Assembly: GCF_903772925.1 (NCBI RefSeq)
Contig: NZ_LR812090.1
Span: 3,370,599 to 3,434,598, forward strand
Direction of reading: 5' to 3'
DNA from: Alteromonas macleodii
Lineage (GTDB): Bacteria; Pseudomonadota; Gammaproteobacteria; Enterobacterales; Alteromonadaceae
Length of the DNA stretch: 64,000 bases
Below, piece after piece: positions 25,828 through 32,750 of the stretch. Both the position numbers and the translations under genes were made by a program. Under the pieces are notes generated by a model that was not told where the DNA came from, did not search any database, and saw only the letters and a list, made by a program, of their open reading frames with translations. Position 1 is the first letter of the stretch. Each line of letters starts with the position of its first letter.

Positions 25828-27104
25828 TACTTAAGACCTGCCGTTGCTGTACCTGAGGTAAATGAACCACCAGATAAAACATCTTCATACTGCGCCATGT
25901 TTTGGGTTACTTGAGTAGCGTTATCAACACGTGACTGCCAGCTAGATAAGTTTGCCAAAGCATCTTCATCACCCATAGGCACTTCGTTAGCGGCAACTTG
26001 GGCACCAGGGCGAACGCGCTGTAAGCCATCAACTACAATAGTGTCGTTAGCATTTAGGCCGCTTGTGATGATGCGCATGCTGCCAACTTTGTCACCCAGC
26101 TTCACTGCACGGTATTCCACTTTATTTTCGTCGTTAACCACTAACACAAATTTATTATTAAGGTCTGTGCCAATGGCTTTTTCTTTAATTAGAATGCCTT
26201 GTTCTTCGGTATCACCTGCCAATTTTAAGTGTGCAAATAATCCCGGAATCAAACGCCCTTCTTCGTTATTAAACACAGCGCGAACGCGAAGTGTGCCGGT
26301 GCTACCGTTAACTTGGTTGTCAATAAAGTCGATTTGGCCCCAGTGGTTGTAATCAGACTCATTGGCAAGGCGCATAGCCACTGGCTGTTCATTGACTGCG
26401 GTAGACGCATTGTTATCGCTACCTACGTAGTTCAGATACGTCTGCTCATCAATATCGAAATACGCATACAATCGGTCGGTGGAAACGATTCGGGTGAGTT
26501 CAGTTTGTCCTGCGGTCACAAAGTTACCCTCTGTGATGTTGGCACGCGATACTCGTCCAGAAATAGGCGCTTCAACACGAGCAAAACCGCGATTTAAGCG
26601 CGCTACTTCAAGTGCGGCTTGCGTTTGGTTTAAGCTTGCAAGCGCTTGGTTTTTCTCAGCTAAACGGGCATCAAGAACTTCTTCAGAAACCGCCTGGGTT
26701 TTACGAAGTTTAAAAGCACGGCTATAGTTTTGCTCAGCCAACTGAACGCGACTTTTGGCTTCTTCAAGTTGTGCAGTCAGTCGATCAACTTCTGCTTTAA
26801 ACGTGCGGTTATCAATTAAGAATAGAGTTTGCCCTTGTTCGACATATTCGCCTTCGTCAAACGCAACAAAGTCAATGTAGCCCGACACGCGAGGACGAAG
26901 CGCTACAATTTGCGGAGACTCTAAACGGCCTGTAAAATTATCCCACTCGGTTAAACGCTGAGACACTACCGTAGCCACATCAACTGGAACACCAGCATTT
27001 GCGCCAGCGCTCATTGATTGACTTTGATCCTGCTCGTCACCACCACATGCAGCGACAAGCGCAGTTAGGCTTACTATTGCCAATAGACGGGTAAAAGTTT
27101 TCAT
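25827..27104 (-). CDS. RND efflux periplasmic adaptor (membrane fusion protein), MexE-like
   Basis: 425 residues. Lipoprotein signal MKTFTRLLAIVSLTALVAAC (lipobox LVAAC, Cys20). Domains in order: lipoyl half (LRPRVSGYIDFVAFDEGEYVEQGQ), alpha-helical hairpin (about 105-170, AQLEEAKSRVQLAEQNYSRA), second lipoyl half (VEAPISGRVSRANITEGNFV), beta-barrel and membrane-proximal domain. It bridges the permease and an outer-membrane channel. Translation is coupled to the permease by a one-base overlap. A divergent LysR regulator lies 392 bases upstream, as MexT does for mexEF-oprN. Confidence 0.92.
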   Translation of the reverse strand: MKTFTRLLAIVSLTALVAACGGDEQDQSQSMSAGANAGVPVDVATVVSQRLTEWDNFTGRLESPQIVALRPRVSGYIDFVAFDEGEYVEQGQTLFLIDNRTFKAEVDRLTAQLEEAKSRVQLAEQNYSRAFKLRKTQAVSEEVLDARLAEKNQALASLNQTQAALEVARLNRGFARVEAPISGRVSRANITEGNFVTAGQTELTRIVSTDRLYAYFDIDEQTYLNYVGSDNNASTAVNEQPVAMRLANESDYNHWGQIDFIDNQVNGSTGTLRVRAVFNNEEGRLIPGLFAHLKLAGDTEEQGILIKEKAIGTDLNNKFVLVVNDENKVEYRAVKLGDKVGSMRIITSGLNANDTIVVDGLQRVRPGAQVAANEVPMGDEDALANLSSWQSRVDNATQVTQNMAQYEDVLSGGSFTSGTATAGLK

Positions 27105-27496
27105 TGCAAGATTCTCTAAAAAATTAAACTAAAGTTTGATGCTGCGCATTATGCACACCATCAAACAATAAAAATAATTATCTTTTTATATGCAACACAT
27201 CACATGATATTATGTATTGAGAATAGATGCTGAAGGAATGGACCGCTTTTTAAAAGTTAAGGAGCGTTTTGCCACAGAGCAAACCAAAAAATCCATAAGA
27301 AAAGCCAAAGCTTAGGTAAGTCGAGGGCTGCGGCATTGTAATGTATCATTGTCGCTCGTCGCTTTCATATGGAAAGTAAATGCATTTAGCTATAACCTAT
27401 AACTAAACTATGTCATTTAAGTGAAATTCATAATGCCTTTGATTCATTAATTGACAGATGAATGTAGCTGATTAGTAATAAGCGCCGGAGACCACT
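27105..27496. other. Divergent promoter region between the RND operon and its LysR neighbour
   Basis: 392 bases without an ORF. An AT-rich block (27165-27235) lies near the efflux gene and contains ATCACATGAT, and a perfect palindrome AAATGCATTT occurs near 27380. For the LysR gene, TTGACA (27451-27456) with AGTAAT (27474-27479) at 17-base spacing is a plausible promoter, followed by a GGAG ribosome site. No MexT-type box could be assigned with confidence. Confidence 0.45.
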
Positions 27497-28567
27497 ATGC
27501 GTCCACACGATTTAAATTTGTTGATGATTTTTGATGCCATCATGACAGAGGGTGCCATTACTCGTGCAGCTGACAGGCTATCAATGACACAGCCGGCGGT
27601 CTCTAATGCGCTTTCACGCATGCGCACCGCTTGGAACGATGAATTGTTTGTTAAAGATGGGCGTGGTATTCAGCCTACATCTTTCGCCAAAAATCTTTGG
27701 AGTCAAATACAAGGCCCTCTAGGCGAGCTTGAAGTGGCCGTGAACCCGACTGACTTCGACCCTGCAACAGCTAAACGTACTTTTCGTATTGCAGCTACTG
27801 ACAGCATTGTGTCTATGGTGTGGGGCCCGCTGCGCAAAGTTATTGAGAACGAGGCGCCTGGTATTAATATCCATGCCATTCCTAATTACGATATGGAAAC
27901 GGACAAAATACTTAAAGATGCCGAAGCCGAACTGACTTTCTCTAAATACCAAGAGCCTGGCTCAGTTATTCGTGCTGAACATGTCCTAGACCCAAGCTGG
28001 GTGGTGGTAATGCGTCCCGACCATCCTTTAGCCAAATCTCAACTAACGTTAGAAGACTTTGTAGCGGCCGATCACCTTCTGGTTTCTGTTACAGGCGATG
28101 TGACGGGTCCCACAGATCAAGTGCTGGCAAATTTAGGCCTCAAGCGCCGTGTAGCCATGTCCGTAAACCAATTTTATAACGCCGCACCGCTATTAAAAGA
28201 GAGTAACCTTATTTGTGTTGCGCCTTCATTGGTCATGGAAAAGGAAATCTTCTCTGGAGAATTAGCGGTATTTGAAACACCTGTAGAAATTATTAGCTCT
28301 CCTCTATCTATCATGTGGCATAAACGCCAAGACCAGGACGCTGGTTTGCAGTGGCTTAGGGGGCTGGTTGTGAAGTTCATTCGCGAGCGTGTGCAGCGCC
28401 ATGAAATGCTGCTCTCTCAATGCTGCCGTAAAGCGTACTGCGCCGACACCGTTAAACGCTTTATGGATCAGCGAAATATGGACTGTGAGGAATTTAAGCC
28501 CGCACACTTAAAAACACCGAGCAACGATGAAGCAGCAAAAATCATAGCAGGGAAAGAAACTGCTTAA
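27497..28567 (+). CDS. LysR-family regulator divergent from the RND operon
   Basis: 356 residues. N-terminal helix-turn-helix (HDLNLLMIFDAIMTEGAITRAADRLSMTQPAVSNALSRMR) and a substrate domain of the NodD/MexT/LeuO subfamily (DFDPATAKRTFRIAATDSIV, LLVSVTGDVTGPTDQVL, HKRQDQDAGLQWLRG). The usual LysR length of about 300-310 is exceeded by a C-terminal tail of about 50 residues with a cluster of cysteines (SQCCRKAYCADT, then MDC). GGAG sits 6 bases before the ATG. The position suggests control of the efflux operon, as with MexT; the direction of control and the inducer are unknown. Confidence 0.87.
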   Translation: MRPHDLNLLMIFDAIMTEGAITRAADRLSMTQPAVSNALSRMRTAWNDELFVKDGRGIQPTSFAKNLWSQIQGPLGELEVAVNPTDFDPATAKRTFRIAATDSIVSMVWGPLRKVIENEAPGINIHAIPNYDMETDKILKDAEAELTFSKYQEPGSVIRAEHVLDPSWVVVMRPDHPLAKSQLTLEDFVAADHLLVSVTGDVTGPTDQVLANLGLKRRVAMSVNQFYNAAPLLKESNLICVAPSLVMEKEIFSGELAVFETPVEIISSPLSIMWHKRQDQDAGLQWLRGLVVKFIRERVQRHEMLLSQCCRKAYCADTVKRFMDQRNMDCEEFKPAHLKTPSNDEAAKIIAGKETA

Positions 28568-28574
28568 GTTGTTG

Positions 28575-29012
28575 TTACTCATTATCTAACGAGCAACCAA
28601 GCGCGGCTAACCATGCAAGCGCATCATTTTCAGAGTCACTGAAATAGCATGCTAAGTTAGCCGCTGCATATACGCGTTCAAACTGGCTTTTAACCAAAGC
28701 AGGTATGTCAGCATCGCTAGTAACAAAAGCACAAGCTTGCATACCGTATTGCTTTCTAAGGCGCACAGATTCAATTAAAGCTTGTTCGGCATCGGGCGTT
28801 AAAATACCCACACCTTGTACGAAAATCAGAAATCCCCAAGGCTGTCCACCTAGAGGTAAGGCGAGTTTTTTGACATCTTCGTGATAGTGTTGAAAAAGCG
28901 CTTTTGTTACCACACCCTTTCCATCTAGGCGAATAATGTTGCCTTTAAGTTCAACGCTGTATTCCCCAAACTTCGATTGTACTTTAATTGGGTCTTTAAT
29001 CTTTGCTGACAT
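28575..29012 (-). CDS. Hypothetical protein, STAS/SpoIIAA-like
   Basis: 145 residues with no signal peptide or membrane segment. It alternates beta-strands and helices (YSVELKGNIIRLDGKGVVTKALFQHYHEDVKKL, then WGFLIFVQGVGILTPDAEQALIESVRL, then QACAFVTSD) in a pattern resembling the STAS/SpoIIAA fold, but no diagnostic phosphoserine motif is visible. I do not recognise a named family. It converges on the LysR gene with 7 bases between stops and lies upstream of lpdA's terminator, in a separate transcription unit. Function unknown. Confidence 0.7.
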   Translation of the reverse strand: MSAKIKDPIKVQSKFGEYSVELKGNIIRLDGKGVVTKALFQHYHEDVKKLALPLGGQPWGFLIFVQGVGILTPDAEQALIESVRLRKQYGMQACAFVTSDADIPALVKSQFERVYAAANLACYFSDSENDALAWLAALGCSLDNE

Positions 29013-29083
29013 CTACCACCACTTCTTGTTTCCTGCGCCTTACTTATATTTTCGGATTGGCCATTGAAATAAAAGTGTAGTAC

Positions 29084-29112
29084 AAAAAAACCCGCTTAAA
29101 AGCGGGTTTTTA
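29084..29112. terminator. Bidirectional terminator of the pdh operon
   Basis: AAACCCGCTT pairs with AAGCGGGTTT around a 2-3 base loop (29087-29110), flanked by A-runs and T-runs on opposite sides, so it can stop transcription of lpdA (minus strand) and any read-through on the plus strand. Confidence 0.85.
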
Positions 29113-29135
29113 AAGTATTTTGAAAAGAAGCTAAT

Positions 29136-30557
29136 TTACTTCTTTTTCTTCGCTTTAGGGTTTGGCAGGTCAGTAATACTTCCTTCGAAGATTTCAGACG
29201 CAAGACCAATAGACTCATTAAGCGTTGGGTGAGCGTGGATAGTCAATGCTACATCTTCAGCATCAGCACCCATTTCAATAGCTAGACCAATTTCACCAAG
29301 CATTTCGCCCGCGTTTGTACCAACCATTGCGCCACCGATAACACGGCCCGTTTCTTTTTCGAAGATCATCTTGGTCATACCGTTAGTTGCATCAGATGCA
29401 ATTGCACGACCTGAAGCAGCCCATGGGAACGTTGCTGTTTCGTAGCTTACGCCCTGTTCTTTCGCTTCTTTTTCAGTTAGACCAACCCAAGCAACTTCTG
29501 GCTCAGTGTACGCTACTGAAGGAATAGCACGTGGGTCGAAGTAGTGCTTCTGTCCAGCAATGACTTCTGCAGCAACGTGACCTTCGTGAACCGCTTTGTG
29601 CGCAAGCATAGGCTGACCTACAAGGTCACCAATTGCAAAGATGTGGTCAACGTTAGTACGCATTTGCTTATCAACATTGATGAAGCCACGGTCGTCAACG
29701 TTTACGCCAGCTGCATCTGCGCCAACTAGCTTGCCGTTTGGCTTACGGCCAACAGCAACAAGTACTTTGTCGTAGCGTACTGGCTCTGCAGGCGCTTTCT
29801 TGCCTTCAAACGTTACATATAGACCATCATCTTTAGCTTCAACCGCAGTAACTTTGGTCTCAAGCATGATGTTAAACTTGTCTTTGTAGTCTTTCATGAA
29901 TACTTTCATGATGTCTTTGTCAGCTGCTGGAATTAGCTGATCTAAGAATTCAACCACATCGATTTTTGAGCCAAGTGCTTCGTATACTGTACCCATTTCT
30001 AGACCGATGATACCACCGCCTAGCACTAGCATTTTCTCAGGAATGTCTTTCATTTCCAGCGCGCCAGTTGAGTCGATTACGCGGTCATCTTCTGGGATGA
30101 ACGGTAGGCTTACAGGCTCAGAACCCGCAGCGATAATCGCTTTTTCGAAAGTAATAGTAGTAACGTCGTCACCATTTTTTACTTCTAGGGTATTTGCACC
30201 AGTGAACTTGCCGTAGCCTTGTACATGCTTGGTTTTACGCATTTTAGACATACCGCCAAGACCGTTTGTTAGTTGGCTAACAACACTGTCTTTATATTCG
30301 CGGATTTTATCTAAATCGATGGTAGGCTCGCCAAACGTAACACCGTGGCTTGCAAGGTGCTTCGCTTCTTTCATCACTTTTGCAACGTGAAGAAGGGCTT
30401 TTGAAGGGATACAGCCAACGTTAAGACAAACACCACCAAGCGTGTCGCGTGAGTCTACGATAACTGTTTCAATACCTAAGTCAGCCGCACGGAATGCTGC
30501 TGAATAACCGCCAGGGCCGCCGCCCAGTACCACCAATTGCGTTTTAATTTCGCTCAT
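29136..30557 (-). CDS. lpdA: Dihydrolipoyl dehydrogenase (E3)
   Basis: 473 residues from the ATG at 30557 (MSEIKTQLVVLGGGPGGYSA), which has GAGG 6 bases upstream; a TTG four codons earlier is not credible. The redox disulphide is in GGVCLNVGCIP (C44, C49), the NAD-binding motif is VLGGGIIGLEMGTVYEALG, and the C-terminal HAHPTLNES carries the catalytic His. The sequence is collinear with E. coli LpdA over its full length, ending in SITDLPNPKAKKKK. It re-oxidises dihydrolipoyl groups of pyruvate and 2-oxoglutarate dehydrogenase complexes. A hairpin separates it from aceF, so differential expression is possible. Confidence 0.97.
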   Translation of the reverse strand: MSEIKTQLVVLGGGPGGYSAAFRAADLGIETVIVDSRDTLGGVCLNVGCIPSKALLHVAKVMKEAKHLASHGVTFGEPTIDLDKIREYKDSVVSQLTNGLGGMSKMRKTKHVQGYGKFTGANTLEVKNGDDVTTITFEKAIIAAGSEPVSLPFIPEDDRVIDSTGALEMKDIPEKMLVLGGGIIGLEMGTVYEALGSKIDVVEFLDQLIPAADKDIMKVFMKDYKDKFNIMLETKVTAVEAKDDGLYVTFEGKKAPAEPVRYDKVLVAVGRKPNGKLVGADAAGVNVDDRGFINVDKQMRTNVDHIFAIGDLVGQPMLAHKAVHEGHVAAEVIAGQKHYFDPRAIPSVAYTEPEVAWVGLTEKEAKEQGVSYETATFPWAASGRAIASDATNGMTKMIFEKETGRVIGGAMVGTNAGEMLGEIGLAIEMGADAEDVALTIHAHPTLNESIGLASEIFEGSITDLPNPKAKKKK

Positions 30558-30587
30558 TGTGAACCTCAATCCTGTTCTTGTAGGGTC

Positions 30588-30613
30588 ATGCTATTACTTT
30601 TACGTAATAGCAT
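30588..30613. other. Perfect 10-bp hairpin between aceF and lpdA
   Basis: ATGCTATTAC (30588-30597) and GTAATAGCAT (30604-30613) pair fully around TTTTAC. It lies 31 bases upstream of the lpdA ATG and is not followed by a T-run on the minus strand. It could be an mRNA stabiliser or processing site, or an operator. Confidence 0.55.
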
Positions 30614-30689
30614 AACCTAAATGCCACCAAATGGGCTTATAAAATCGTCGAAAATGTTACTGATATTGTAAACTTTTTCGACCTTTTAC

Positions 30690-32729
30690 TTAAAGTATGA
30701 TTCTGCGTAAGTCAGTTAGGTTTGCAGCAACCTCAGTAGAGAATCTTGCACCTACCGCACCATCGATTACTCGGTGGTCGTAAGACAGGCTTAGCGGCAC
30801 CATTAAGCGCGGCTCAAACTCTTTACCATTCCACTTAGGCTTCATCTCAGACTTAGACACACCTAATATGGCGACTTCTGGTGCATTTACAATAGGCGTA
30901 AACGCCGTGCCACCAATACCACCTAGACTAGAGATGGTGAACGTTCCACCCTGCATGTCAGCCGCTTTAAGCTTGCCTTCACGGGCTTTCTTAGATGTTT
31001 CAATAAGCTCTTGAGACAGCTGCTCAATACCTTTCTTATTCACGTCACGAATAACAGGTACAACAAGGCCTCCCGGTGTTTCAACCGCAATACCAATGTT
31101 GATAAACTTCTTAATGATTAAGCTCTCGCCGTCGTCAGACAGTGATGAGTTGAATACTTCGTATTTCTCAAGCGCTTTCGCTACCGCTTTCATAACGAAT
31201 ACTAGTGGTGTGATCTTAAGACCAGACTTAATTTTCGCGTGGTACGCGTTTTGCTCTTTACGGAATTCTTCAACTTCAGTGATATCTGCTTCGTCGAACT
31301 GCGTAACGTGCGGGATAGTCGCCCAGTTACGGTGTAAGAAGGGTCCAGAAATCTTTTGAATACGAGAAAGCTTTTGTTCTTCAATCTCGCCAAACTTGCT
31401 GTGATCAACAGGCTTAACCGGAACGATTTGAAGTACGTTGTCGCCCGCTGGCGCACTGCCTGAAGCTGCTGCTGTGCGAGGTTTCGCAAGCTCAGCTTTC
31501 ACATAAGCCTGAACGTCTTCTTTTAGAATACGGTTTTTAGGGCCAGAGCCGTTAACTTGAGTCAGGTCTACACCAAACTCACGCGCAATACGGCGAACCG
31601 AAGGCGACGCATGTGCTTTACCTGTATTCTTGGCTTCAGGCGCTGCAGGAACAGGAGAACGGCCTTGAGAGGCTTCTTGCTGTGACGCTTGTTTAGGTGC
31701 TTCTTGCTTAGGCGCTTCAGCAGGCTTTTCTGCTTTAGGTGCAGATGGTGCCTGTTCAGATGAGCCGCCGCTAGTTTCTAGCTTAACAACTAATGTGCCT
31801 TGCTTAACTTTATCGCCTGTTTTGATAAAGACTTCTTTAATGGTACCTGCGTGCGTTGAAGGTACATCCATGGTCGCTTTATCAGTTTCTAGCGTAATTA
31901 GGCCGTCTTCTTTTTCAACGGTATCGCCAGCTGATACAAGCACATCGATAACGTCAACTTCACCGTCTTCACCAATGTCAGGCACGGCTACTTCAATGGT
32001 TTCGCTACTTGCAGACGCAGCAGGAGCTGACTCTTGCTTTTCGCTTTCCTGCGCAGCCGGTGCAGATGCTTCAGAAGAAGCTTCGCTAGACGCCGACTCA
32101 CTTGAAGACGAACCTGAGCCCGCTACTTCAAGCTTAATAACAACTGTGCCTTCTTTCACTTTATCGCCAGTGCTGATAAATACTTCTTTCACCGTACCTG
32201 CGTGTGTTGAAGGTACGTCCATCGTTGCTTTATCGGTTTCAAGGGTAATAAGACCATCTTCTTTTTCGATGGTGTCGCCCGCTGAAACCAATACGTCGAT
32301 AACGTCAACTTCGTCGTCAGAACCGATATCTGGCACTGCAACTTCAATCACTTCGCTGCTGCCAGACGCAGCAGATGCTGCCTCTGACTTGCTTTCTTCT
32401 TTTGGTGCTTCTTCTTGCTTAGGCGCTTCTTCTTGTGAAGCGTTGTCTGAAGATGACTCTTCAGCAGCGCTATCACCGGCACTATCGCCACCTGCAACTT
32501 TCATTTCACCAATCACATCGCCTTCTTTGATTTTATCGCCTACTGATACAGACAGGCTTACAATCTCACCTTCAAATGGTGCTGGGATGTCCATTGACGC
32601 CTTGTCACTTTCTACAGTAACAACGCCTTCATCGGCTTCGATGTTGTCGCCTACGGCAACACATAGCTCGATAACTTCAACTTCGTCACCGCCTACATCG
32701 GGTACGATAATCTTTTGAATATCTGACAT
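30690..32729 (-). CDS. aceF: Pyruvate dehydrogenase E2, dihydrolipoamide acetyltransferase with three lipoyl domains
   Basis: 679 residues. Three lipoyl domains (about 1-75, 125-200, 238-312) each carry the lipoyl-lysine turn (VESDKASMDIP, then LETDKATMDVP twice). They are joined by Ala/Ser/Glu-rich flexible linkers. The peripheral subunit-binding domain follows (HASPSVRRIAREFGVDL, near 375-410), then the acetyltransferase core ending with SYDHRVIDGAVGARF, in which His and Asp are catalytic. It transfers acetyl from E1 to CoA. Domains 2 and 3 are almost identical to each other, at the DNA level too. Distance to aceE is 21 bases. The antisense frame here is a shadow, not a gene. Confidence 0.96.
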   Translation of the reverse strand: MSDIQKIIVPDVGGDEVEVIELCVAVGDNIEADEGVVTVESDKASMDIPAPFEGEIVSLSVSVGDKIKEGDVIGEMKVAGGDSAGDSAAEESSSDNASQEEAPKQEEAPKEESKSEAASAASGSSEVIEVAVPDIGSDDEVDVIDVLVSAGDTIEKEDGLITLETDKATMDVPSTHAGTVKEVFISTGDKVKEGTVVIKLEVAGSGSSSSESASSEASSEASAPAAQESEKQESAPAASASSETIEVAVPDIGEDGEVDVIDVLVSAGDTVEKEDGLITLETDKATMDVPSTHAGTIKEVFIKTGDKVKQGTLVVKLETSGGSSEQAPSAPKAEKPAEAPKQEAPKQASQQEASQGRSPVPAAPEAKNTGKAHASPSVRRIAREFGVDLTQVNGSGPKNRILKEDVQAYVKAELAKPRTAAASGSAPAGDNVLQIVPVKPVDHSKFGEIEEQKLSRIQKISGPFLHRNWATIPHVTQFDEADITEVEEFRKEQNAYHAKIKSGLKITPLVFVMKAVAKALEKYEVFNSSLSDDGESLIIKKFINIGIAVETPGGLVVPVIRDVNKKGIEQLSQELIETSKKAREGKLKAADMQGGTFTISSLGGIGGTAFTPIVNAPEVAILGVSKSEMKPKWNGKEFEPRLMVPLSLSYDHRVIDGAVGARFSTEVAANLTDLRRIIL
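31780..32340 (-). repeat. Duplicated lipoyl-domain coding segment inside aceF
   Basis: The segments at about 31785-32000 and 32115-32330 encode lipoyl domains 3 and 2 respectively and share long near-identical stretches (for example ACGTCAACTTC ends both, and both encode LVSAGDT-EKEDGLITLETDKATMDVPSTHAGT). Intervening DNA encodes the linker. It is a tandem in-gene repeat. Confidence 0.8.
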
Positions 32730-32750
32730 ATGTAAAATACCTTATCTGGC

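Noticed and set aside
31795..32718. 307-residue antisense reading frame in aceF
   Set aside because: It is the mirror of the Ser/Glu/Ala-rich lipoyl linkers, with low complexity; aceF on the other strand is unambiguous.
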